This document shows, piece after piece, positions 1-12,400 of a DNA stretch of 64,000 nucleotides. This stretch comes from Catonia carolina. Taxonomy: Eukaryota > Arthropoda > Insecta > Hemiptera > Achilidae. Both the position numbers and the translations under genes were made by a program. The stretch covers positions 46,771,553-46,835,552 of the forward strand of contig JAQMRL010000001.1 of assembly GCA_035578175.1 (NCBI GenBank), in the 5' to 3' direction. Each line of letters opens with the position of its first letter. Positions within the stretch are counted from its first letter, which is position 1. The notes under the pieces are model-generated. The model was given only the letters and a program-made list of their open reading frames with translations. It was not told where the DNA came from and did no database searches.

Positions 1-148
1 TACGGTACGCACAGCGAGTCAGTTTTCGTAGTTCATTGGAATTGTGTGTTCAAGTGTTTTTGAGTTACTGTATCATGTTATTTTACTTTTTATCAGTTTT
101 GTTTTTTAACTAAAAACGTCCAAGTGTACGGAAAAGAAACGGGAAAAA

Positions 149-270
149 CAAGTCATGCCTTGATTAAAAAAATTGAACTTCTCGATCGGTTTAAAAAAGA
201 CAAAAGTGTAGCATAGGTTGCAAAAGATTTTAGAATAAGTGAGTTAACTGTACAACATATCATGTAGATA
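149..270 (+). pseudogene. Tigger/pogo-like transposase N-terminal helix-turn-helix fragment
   Basis: One frame reads KIELLDRFKKDKSVA, stop, VAKDFRISELTVQHI, the first CENP-B/pogo-type HTH of Tigger transposases, broken by an internal TAG. Nothing downstream resembles the rest of the transposase. It lies upstream of the first visible ALKBH8 exon, presumably in its first intron. Confidence 0.6.
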
Positions 271-465
271 TTCTGTCCTTGGAATACATGAGTTAACTGT
301 CAAAAATTGTTCCATTTAGAGATTCCCAGTTGCTTAAACCACTGATATCACCAACATCATCTTGGGACTTATTACTTTTTGTAGGAACGATGATAGTATA
401 CTCTTTATTTTGAATGTAAAATTGATAATTTAAACTATGTTTTATAATACAATGGTATGTTTCAG

Positions 466-3400
466 CATATAATGGTATGTAATGCTGGCCTTGTAAGTGG
501 AATTGGTGAATGTGATGTAGTTGAAGTATTTTCTAATTATGGTCAGATAGAATCAACCACCATGCTACTTGGTAAATCATATTCTTTTATTACATTTGCT
601 GAAGTTTGTGATGCAGTTAACGCTTTTGAAAATATTAATGGACTAAATGTATTTCCAAAAATGAATGGACCTGTATATTTGTTGTTTACTGAGTCAGGTT
701 GGTATATACATATATCACTAATAATAATATTTGTGTTTTATCTATTACTCGTATATTTCTTCTGTCCATGTGTTAGTCATTAAACTCCTAAACGCCTGGA
801 CCGATTCTTATGAAATTTTTTTGTAAGATTAAGTTGATTCGAGAATGCTTTAGATTCACAATTCAACCTGATAGAATAAGTTTTTTAAGTTAATTAACTA
901 ATTTATAAATTTTAGTTGATTTTAGGTTAGCTTAAAGTTCACCTTGTATCCTGTAGGTGGCGCTCCGATCGTGTTTACGAAACTTTTTAACAATTTCTAG
1001 CATATTAGTCAGACCCAGCAGTAGTATTGAATAATATTATATTATTTTGTATAAAACAACTTTTTATAGTGTCGTTAAAATTACTCATTGTGCCAGCCAT
1101 AACGTGCGGTATTGATGTAAGTATTTTACATGATTTTTTAATAATTTTAATGATGTGTACACGTGCACTAAAAACGAACTTAATCTATGAATCTAAGAAG
1201 ATAAATTCGCTGTACGTGAGTTGATTTAACTATAATATGTACCATTCATAAATTTTTATCTACCACACAATTTTTAAGTCAAGTTCTGATAACTGTATGC
1301 ATAGTGGCGTCAGGTATCATAGAAGTAGATTCATAAAAACATCCCAAAACATTTATTATTGATTAAAAAAATTTATGACAGTTGGAGTTACATTTCCACA
1401 GGACGTCTGTCGGGTTCGCTAGTTTATTATAATAAATTTTCAGCCTGTAAACCAAATGTTTCCGTGTTTAATTTATAGAGTATGTATGACTATTTTGACC
1501 ATTAAACCCCGTTAATATGGATCCCCATTGTGCTTTATTGGTTAATTGAGTCATTATCAGCATCTTTATCCCTCTTCCAAGTTTTCTCTAGTTGAGCCCA
1601 ACCCCTCTCCATACACCCTGTTAGCGAAATTACATCTGCTGTACCAAACCGCTCATCATTCTTTATTCTTAATCGTTTGTTTTTAGCCAGTTGCTTATTT
1701 AACATCCTTTCGCTGGTCTGAAAGTTGCTTGTCGCATTCTGCAGGGTACACTTTAACCTTTTCCTATTTCCTGTTCGTATTTACATTATTTACAGCATAC
1801 TGATTACAAACATTGACTTACAGATTAGAAAAAATTCTTAAAACACTATTTTTGGAGTGTAGCATTATACTGGAGTGAAACATGGCTGATACGGAGTGTA
1901 GAAAGGAAGAGGATAGAAGCTTTTGAAATGTGGTGTTATAGGAAAATGTTAAAAATTAGGTGGGTGGACAAAATAAGTAATTTAGAGGTTCTTAGATGAG
2001 TGGATAAAAAAGAAGTATATGGAAACATCTTATCGGAAGAAGGGATAGGCTAGTGTGGCATATCTTAAGATATCCAGGTTTCTATCAATAATGGAGGGAA
2101 TATTGAGGGAGTAAATTGTTGAGGGAGGCAAAGGTTAGAATATATTAAGCAAATTACTAAAGGTGTAGACAGGTGTAGTGTAAAGCTGTGAAAGTTTTAA
2201 ATACCTGGGAGTCATCTTTGATAGGAGTGGAACAAGTGCAGCGGAAGTAAACAGCAAGATTTTGCAAGGGCCAAGGGTTAAAGGGCAGTTAAATTCTGTT
2301 CTTTGGAATGATAAAATATAGAAGAAGACAAAGATAAACATTTATCATGCTATCTTGGAGAGTGTGTGTACCTATGCTGCGGAAGTGTGGATATTGACAA
2401 AGAGAAAGAAGGATCGCCTAAAAGCGATGAAGATGGATTTCTGGTGGCGGAGCTGTGGTGTGTTGCGAATTAATCAAATTTAGAATTCTGAAATTAGGAG
2501 AAGAATCTGCGTTGAAGGAAATATGGATACCATATCCCGGAAGCAGTTAAAATGGTTTGCCATTTGCAGAGGATGGAGGATAATAGGTGGCCAAAGAGGG
2601 TGTGGGAGTAGACGCCAGCCGATAGAAGGAGGAGGGGTAGGCCAGAATTAACATGGTTGGATGGGGTGCAGGAGGCAATGTCTTTGCGGCGGCTCTCCGA
2701 TGGGGACTGGTGAGACAGAGAGAGGTGGTGCTTAAGAAGCGAGATACAGCTGGGGGTATATATCCTCACATGAATATATAAACAAAAGATGTAGGGTGTT
2801 ACAGGTATGTAAATATGAAATGACTTGTGCAAGATAGAACAGCTTGGAGAACTGCATCAAACCAGTCGAGAGACTGATGACAAAAAAAAATTACATTATA
2901 GGAAAAACTATAGTTGAGATCACCACGCTCAAAGGCATGTTATACTTTCTGCCAAGTCATTTCCTGGATGCCATTGGGATTGTCCTCTTCAGCCACTGGA
3001 TAAGATGGAATTATTAACTTATTTTCGGGTGGCCAAAATTGTCATGGCACAGAATCTTATTGGCATTATGGCATTTTAGGTACACTGTCAGTCCACCTAG
3101 ACAGTACTTTAGGCTCTGCAACTGACTGCCTACAGTTGCTTATTCAGGTTACCCTTAAACGCAGCTTGCCATTTAATGGTCTTTCCTCTATCTGCAACGT
3201 GGGGATGGACCCTGTTGCCTCAGCCAAGGTTCCCAATCTTTAGGGCAGGGTGATTACTTAAATAATCATCTATAGATGTTAATGGATCTTTAAGTAGTTT
3301 TTTTAAAAAATCATTGAAATTTTGGTGGTTTGCTCATAATAATAGGAAGATTAAAAAAAATCAATGAAATTTCTGATTATATAGTTAGTGGTTTGAACAC

Positions 3401-6400
3401 GTAATGTTTTTCTTATCATGCCATATAAAAACTTGTAGTAACATTTATCATTGTGTATAGAACTTCAAAGGAAAAAAGATTCATTTAAATATTCTCTTAT
3501 ACTTGACTTAAGTCTTGACCAAATCAGTTCGGATATTTGTATGTCTGAACATGTAGATAAACTGTGGGAATGGAATTTAGTCAAGAAAATACTTTAGCTG
3601 TTTTTTTATCTGTTTAATAAAATTAAGTACAATAGTGGTAATAGAGATTATTTAATTTATTTTGATAGTATAAGTTCACAACAATTTTTACTAAGATATA
3701 TATCATTTACAGTATCATTTATTTTTCATTACAGTACCTGATGCAGAAATTCCTCCTGTAACTTCATTACCTGACGGCCTTCACTTAATTGAGGATTTTG
3801 TAACTGAGGAAGAGGAACTATTACTACTTAACTGTGTTACTTGGACAAATATTGAGCAAACAGATATTTTAGGTATGTTTATTTAGTATTATAGACACAA
3901 TTGGCAATGCAGGTAACAATATTTACCTTTACACATATTTGACTGTAGTAGTTTGGTTAGCGCGACTGGCTTCTACCCTGGGGTCCCGGGTTCAATTCCC
4001 AGTCAGGTCTGGCATTTTTCCGTCACTCATTATCATTATCCACCATATGCATTAGCAGCAATTGCAAAATAGTCAGATTTAAATCAAACAAGTAGTTTGG
4101 TATCATTTTATTGTATTTGATTAATTTTTTTTAATTTATTAAAATTTTTTGTATAAATAACTTTGAAAGTACTATTTTGTATTACAGCATAACCCTTTTT
4201 AACCAAACTTAGGTTAACTGAAACCATTTCAGAGGAAAAAACAAAATTGTAAAAAAAAATAAACATTTTAATATGGTATGTAAACTTAAATTAGCCTTCA
4301 AATAATTGTTTGAAATTTAGAAAAAACAGGCCTATTACAACTTAAAGGCAGCATTTCAGTAACACCATGTATATATTATAATAATACGTGACATTATTAT
4401 AATATAATGGCATACTGTAGTAGTACAGTATGCCATTGTTTATAGCAGCTCGCAAACGCTCCGAAGAAACTGTCCAGAAAAAAATTAACTATTTGTAGTA
4501 AAAATACTGTAGAGTACTGAATTTAAATACTTACTGTGTTAAAAATATAATTTTCTAATGCACAAAATTCACTCTATAATACTGTAGTTTAGTTTCTAAT
4601 TTAGCATGTAATTTATTTTGCTGTTCATTATATACGTTTCTCCTTACTCAAAATTTTGTGATTTTTGCTTTTTAATAGTCTATGAATAATACCTTGCCGC
4701 CAGCAGCAGCATCCATGGATTATCTGAAAAATTGTGTTATCTGAAATGCCTCCGCCCCCTATATTTCGGTCAAAAAGGGTTGTTGTTGTTTAGGTCATCA
4801 GCCGAAAGACTGGTTGGAACCAGTAAACGTTTTACTAAGTGAAACAAGGAGTGAGGTGGTTTACAATTGCCTTCCTCACTGAATTGAAAAGTACGCTTAT
4901 CAGCATGCTAGGCCCTCTGAAAAGCACATATTTTCTACTCTACAAATGACACCTTCACTTCATTCACCATAAGGTCTGGCTGTATAATAAAATTCATTAC
5001 TTTAAGAGGAGATAACTCTGATTAGTGTTTACACCTCTACCTCTTCTGTTCTTAAATGATTCATTCAGTTAATTGGCTGACCATGTGATAAGAAACAGAA
5101 CTATTTATTTTAGCCCTGCAACGAGCAGATTGAGTGTAAATAATTTGACACTCCACCTGTCTGTTATGGGCAGTAAAAAGGGTTATGCTGTATTAATAAA
5201 CTCCTCTGGTCAGTGTTTTTATGTGGCCAAAGAAATTGTACTATTATCTTTGTATTTAAAATGCAAAAAACACTTCCAATGTATTTTAAATGGGAATTCT
5301 ATTAACTCCTAAATATAGAGTTCTACCCAACAGATTTTTATAGTTGTTTCATGTTTTTAAAGAGTATTCTTTCCTGATTTGCCCAAAAGTTCTAAACCTG
5401 AAATTCTTGTTAATTTGAACTTCATTTTACAAAATTAAAACAGTAAATTTTGTTTACAACATAGTGGAAATACAGCGTAATGAAATGCGGTTCTCCCACA
5501 TTTACGCCCTTTGTAGCCATATTCTATAAGCATACAGGATATGTGTCATCTCTCCTCTCAACTGACACCACACTCAGTTGGTTTTAGACATTGTCTTAGC
5601 GTTATTTTATTTAAAGTTTTAGTTTAAAACCATTTTTTTCAGGACGACACTATCGTACTATTGTGCTTTAGTCATTACTCACCGTTTGTCTAAGAATGGT
5701 TAAGTTTTGTTGTTAACCTAAATCATTTATTTAATGATAGGGGTTTGAAGCCAAACATTGTGCGAATTTTTTCGAATGGGTTCTCTATGCCAGTTAATAT
5801 TTATTTGTCAAATCAGCACTAATCAGTTCAATTTAGAAGATTTATAATATAAATTTTTATTATTTTAGAATATTTTAAGTAAGCATTCAAAATTGTGTTT
5901 TGTATTTAAGGTAAAACAGTTTTGAAACATAGAAGAGTTAGACATTATGGATATGAATTTAAATACGAAAATAATAATGTAGACAAGAAACATCCAATGA
6001 CAGAAAAAATACCAAATGAGTGTAATATTATATTTGATAGGTTACGAGATGGTGGTTATCAAGAAATTGTACCATGGACTCCAGATCAGCTTACTGTCAA
6101 TGAGTATCAACCAGGACAAGGTGAGTTCTGTTGTCTCAGGGTAATAACATGCTGAGCAGGTTGTGGTGAAGATCGCGGTCACAGTTAAAGTTGCAAAACC
6201 TACCGATCAGCTCGCTTGTACTACCGGCGATGATCTCATTTTGTTTTTAAGCGCTGTGAGAGGCAGATCACTTCGTATTAACAAAGTTATATTCCTATAC
6301 AAAATTATTGTCTAATAAAAAAATGTTTCACGATTGTATTGATAGTGACGATGAGGGAATGTCAGTGGTTACTAAATTTTGTTACTTTCAACAGTCAATA

Positions 6401-9400
6401 ACTGATGATTTAGTTCACACCAAATGAACAAAGACAACGGCTTGGCGAATGTCACCACCTGTATCAAGAGCTCAAAGAGGATTCTGAAAAATTTCATGAC
6501 TACCTACGAATGAAGCCAAAAACATTTCATTACATATAAAATGCTGGAGAACAAAAATTACAACAATTTTCACATTAATCTGATAAGTGCAGAAAAGCTC
6601 GTTTTAAGCAAAAGGCAGTTTATCATGATTATTGTTGTATTTTAATATTAACGTATACCAGTCAACTCCCGATTATCCGGGGTAATGACGTTGGAGAAAA
6701 CCACGGTTAAAACAAAAACAGTGCAAAAGAAATGAATTTTTGTTTTCCATTGGACAACTATTTCTTATAATATTTTTGCATAAAAGAATCTGTGTGAAAA
6801 TTTGTGATAAAATAAAGACAAATCATAACACGCCGACTTGCTGACTGTACAGTGCAATATATTTTTGAGAGAAGCAAGAAGCATGCAGCATACTTCGGTC
6901 ATGTGACTCGGAACTACCAATCAGAGTCGACTTGACCACTAGTATGCTTGATGATGACGATGGTGAAAACAAAGCATTTTGTTTTGCATCGATATCGCAG
7001 CTATTGTTGATGGTGGCGGCAAGGGTAATGGTGCAGCTAGCATCTGTGATGTGCTACTCCATAACCAACAATACTTTTGTTCCACATTGAAGAAACATCC
7101 GCCGCGACCTGTTCGGCATGTTATTACCCTTACTTTTGTAATATCTCTTTACTACAGAAGGAAATAAAACATTTCCATGTTACTGGCGGTTTGGTAGTAC
7201 AGGCTATCTGATAATATAAATATACTTGGGGATCTGTGTGGTTATGAGTCTGTAACTATATTTTCTTTTCCAGAACTACTGAGCCTTGATTTTATCACTT
7301 TTTACTTTTTCTTGCCTATATGAATGTACAGGAAGGAAAGTATTGTTTTCATGTCGATTTTTTGAAAGAGTTTTTACCGGAAATATATTATGTTTTCAGG
7401 TCCCTTGAACCCCTTAAAACATGTTTTTACTGATTAGTCTGTGTGTGATCAAGTATCTCAAAACTGAAAAATTGTACATAGTATCACAATTGGTCAGCCG
7501 TAGAAAAAGCAGTTTATTCATGAAATATTTCACTTTTCCATTTTTTTTAAAAACTGCTCTTACAATTTTTATAAATCGCTTTAGTTACTAGATTTTCTGT
7601 GTTTTACTAGGATAGGGTAAGTGCCATGTCTGCTGAAATTTGTAAGGAAGCTGTGCTGTTAGTAATTTTTTTTTAATATTGTGGCTCTGTTATGCATTTT
7701 AAAGCAAAAGCATAGTGTAATCACAATTGTAGATAATTAAAAAACCTAAAATTGTTATTTTAATCATTTTTCTACAGTGCTTAATTTTAATGTCAATTAT
7801 TAATGAATTTCCGTATTTTACGCATTGTAATCGGTGAAAAATTGGGGTCTTGTAAGATTGTGGTCTAGGTATTTTATGAGTACGTATAACTAAAGTTATA
7901 GAAAATTAAAAAACCTACAACTTGTATTATGAACATTTTTTCTACGCCAATTAGTGATTTTCTAAGTCCAACAGAGGTTGATTTTCATTTAGCGTCATTC
8001 ACTCATAATTGAAATCAGGTTGTGTTTTCGTATTTACATTGGCAAGAGAAAGTCATGTCTGTGTTTCACACCAGATTTTTATAGGAGTTTACAAATTCTT
8101 TGATCAAAGAACTAGAGCAGTAATTGTCAGATTCAAAGTCATCCATAGATGACGCTTCCATTTTAGTTGTAATATTTTTACATTAGTCTTGCAATTTGTA
8201 AATTCATTGTAGGGTATGTAAATCTAAAAAGTTGAGCCCATTAAGTAGAAGTAACATTGCAAGATGATTAGGGTGATGTTCTAATTTGGTGTGATATTTT
8301 GTGCATGTTGTTTATATTACTTTTTTAACTATGAGTATCTTTAGTTTATGATGAATTTGTTTGGTGCTTTCAAGATAGTTCTAAGTGTTATTGACTGAAA
8401 TCTTTGAAGGATTTCAAAATTGGATCACTTGCTATTCCCCAGATCTAAATGCCATATTTTATGCCCATACGGAAGAATTTAAATGTTATATAATAATATA
8501 TTGTCTAAAATTATTCGTTTAAAAAAATTTAATTGATCAAACTGTAAACATTATGGAAAATATTATGAATAAAAATAAACAACATGACCGCAGTGTTTTT
8601 TTTTTCACTTGTTTACAACTTCTTTTAGTAGAACTTTAGAATAAACACGGATCATTACAAATTAATTTTTACAAGATCGTTGTGAGGTTTAAATTTTTTC
8701 ATGTATCTATTACGGTGTAGTAGTATATATTGTGTAGTTAACGTAAAATTTTCAGCAGATATTATTTCAAGAGAAATAAGAGTAAATAGATTAGGTTTTG
8801 TATGGTTATTAAGGATAAAATGTATTGGTTTTCATATTTAATTCTCAGTATTTGGTCTGTTTATATTATTTTATGAGTTTTTAAAAAAAATTTAACAGGT
8901 ATTCCAAGCCATGTTGATACACATAGTGCATTCGAAAGTCCTATAATGTCATTATCGTTAGGGTCTGATACTGTGATGGAATTCAGACACCGCAATGGAC
9001 AACATATTCCACTTTTATTACCTCGGCGTTCATTATTGATTATGGGTGGAGAGTCCAGGTTTGTATTTTAGCACAATTATTTTTTGTTTTATTGTTGGTA
9101 AATAATAGAATGGTACATTTAAATAGAAGGAATTCCTTCAATCCATCAGTGTATATAACAGTGTGTGACGGTCTTAGGTGGAGTGGAATATTAGATTAAC
9201 TCTAGCCGTGATATTAGCTGTAAGTTTATGTTTCCATCTTTGTATGATTTGTTGTAGCCCCTTTACAGCCTTTTTTATGCTTTTTTCCTGTGATATTAGT
9301 TTGAAGGATTTAAGTGTTATAAGAAAACTATGGTCTGCACTTGGGCTCTGTGTATTCTTGTATGGAATTACAGGCAATGAAAACCACCCTGGTTTTTTGC

Positions 9401-12400
9401 CTATAAAAAAGTACATTAATTTCCTACTCAGTTGTGTGTTAACTAGAAGAATTTTAAAGTAATACTTCTAGTTTAACTAATTATTCAACCTGGGATTCTT
9501 GGAGTAGTGTTTAATTCAAATGGGTTCTTTGCCAGAAATCCTGGATTTGATTCCTGGTCAGATCTGGAGTTTTTTTGAAATTCATTTTTACCTGCTAGAC
9601 TTTACCATTTGCCTTAATGTGCGAAACTGTCGGACGTAAAAAAATTAAGCAACCTGTTATTATTATCTACCATTGAATTTATTGATCGTGGTAGATGAAT
9701 TTGAAGTTAGCATTTTTTCTACAATGTTTAAATAAGCTGGATGTTATGAATTTGTAATGAAATATGTATCAAATTCAGTTTGAAGCAAAAGTTCCACATT
9801 ATTACTGCGTAAAATTACATAGGTATTCATAAATGCCTTAAAAGTAATTTTGTTCAAGGGAATATATCAGCAAGAGTGTTAACAGTAAACTATAAATTAT
9901 GTCTATTTTGTATAATGAATTTATATAATAAATTTCACTAACCTTCTTTTTAAACTACGTCAACTTTTATCTTTACTTACATGTGTTTCGGTGGATCCAC
10001 CATCAACAGAGTAAATAACATAATTGAAACTAAATTTTTTTTTTTAAGTTTTATACAAATGACTGAAGATGTATCATCTTCAGATACATAGATAGATATA
10101 GATTTTAAATAAATTAAAAAAAAGTTTTAATTTCAATTATGTTATTTACTCTGATGGTGGATCTACCGAAACATGTGTAAGTAAAGATAAAAGTTGACGC
10201 AGTTTAAAAAGAAGTTTAGTGAAATTTATTATATAAATTCATTATATAAAATAGAATTCATTTCAAACTGCAGGATGCATTATAAAGATTTATTTATAAA
10301 TTATGTAATATTTTTTTTAAGTTTAGCCACAATCTAAATAATAATATAATCGTAAGACTAATTTTGAGCAGGTATGATTGGAGTCATGGAATCACCCCAA
10401 GGAAGATTGATGTTATAAAATCACCTAATAATGGTTTAACCACAAAAACCAGAACTACTCGTACATCATTTACTTTTCGTAAAATTCTCTTTGATGATTG
10501 TCATTGTAATTATCCTTTTCACTGTGATTCACAAAAGTCTGATTCCGAAACATTGATTTCAAATAGTGATGCATCTCGATTAGAATCGATTCATGTTCAT
10601 CAGGTATGTTAACAATTTACAGGTATTTATGTGACAAGTACAACCGAAACGTAATTGGTCTAATAGCCAATAACAGCCAAGGTTGGGTGTGAGGTTGTGA
10701 CTACGCTTTGCAACTGTGTTTCTTTATGCTTTTGACATGAAACTTGCGCTAAAATCTTAATTTTGGTTTGCTGTTTAATTCTTCAACTGATGGATTAGCA
10801 AATTTTAAATATTTAATGTGATCTTTGAAGAAGATTGATTAAAAAACTTTCAGTAACACGAACTGTGGTACAGTGGCAACACAGGAGACAGTTGACAAAA
10901 GTCAGTTGATTGAGTGTTGTGTTCTAGGCCACTATGCTTCGCCTTCATCTGCAGTTTTTAGCTCGTAAAGGTGTAGGGAGTGGGCTATTACTTTTAAACT
11001 TTAATCCGAGTAGGTTAGGTGAAAAGCTGTTCACTATATGTGAGGTAAAGGAGGACACTATAAAAATCATTGGGAAACGGTATGTTTTGAGGGAATATTG
11101 ACGGCGTAGTTTAGTGGTCAAGTACTGGAGGATCACTGTACTTTTTTGTTTGTGTTGGAAATATAGAAAGAATGAATAATTTCAAGTTAGATTTGAATCG
11201 GTCGGCCGCAATGGCGTAGTTGGTAACATGCTCACCTCACATCATGTGGTCGTGGGTTTGAATTCCATTCAGGCAAGGCATACTTTCATACGTTGCAAAA
11301 ATCATTTCATCCTTCACCGTCTGCATTAGCAGTAATTGCAGAACAGTCGGATGTTAAAACCAAAAAAAAAATTAGATTTGAATCTGAAGATTTTTTTGTA
11401 TTTTTAGCAATTATTCTTGGGATTTAGTATTTAATAACTTTTTAACATCAGTTAAGTTTTAACTTCCAATTTTATTCAACGGCCTGATCCTGTAATCAAT
11501 AACAGTATCAATTTTTACTGCTAATTTGAGAATCAAGTACTGAAACTTAAAAAAGTAGAATATATTTTTCAGTTAAGTTATTTAAATTATTTATTATTTT
11601 GTTGGTTATTATGATTAGGTGTATGAAGAAATTTCATCGCACTTTAGTGAAACAAGGCATAAACCATGGCCAAATGTAGCACATTTTGTTAATTCATTAC
11701 AACCAGGTGCGTTTCTAGTTGATGTTGGTTGCGGCAATGGAAAATACTTTAGGGCTAATAAAAATATTTTTGAGGTAAGTTTGTTGTTACCTGCATGCTA
11801 CAATATTTTAACATTCGGCAGTAAATCCCACTTAGGAACATTTTATGTCAAAAAAATAATGGACATTTTTAAATAAAAAAAATCTGATATTTTACCGAAA
11901 TTTTTTATTTTTATTCAAAATACATCCCTTTGGCATCAATATATCGCTGGGCATATTCACCAAAGCAAGCTTAGATTTTTTTATGTGGTATTTTTTGGAA
12001 TCGCCTTAATGATCCTTGTCATGGCTTCTCGGACTTAAATAACATTGTCATAAAACATTCCTTTCATGGCCAGTTTGAGTTTCGGAAACAGAAAATATTC
12101 ACACGGAGATAAATCAGGTGAATATGAAGGATGTTGAATCACGCAGACTTATTTTTTTGACAAAAATTCATGAAGAGCAACAGCCTGTATAAGATTTTGG
12201 AACAAAAACCCAAGTTGGCGCACTTGAACAATTCTCAAACAATCCTTTGTCAAAATTTCGTAAATCATGTCTTTTGCCATATTTAATTCTTTTGCTATCC
12301 ATCTCACAGTCAAATTCGCATTGTAGGCGATCATTTCGTGCACTTTTTCCACCAACTTATTGGTACTTCGGTTTTTGGCCAGCCTGGCTTAAAGTTGTCT

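Noticed and set aside
3955..4020. Possible tRNA gene
   Set aside because: Box A and box B are present but no acceptor or anticodon stem pairs; the same tail occurs in other copies, so it is a SINE head.
9178..9462. Membrane-protein-like frame in ALKBH8 intron 4
   Set aside because: Unrelated to the host gene frame, open on both strands, with no splice or start support.
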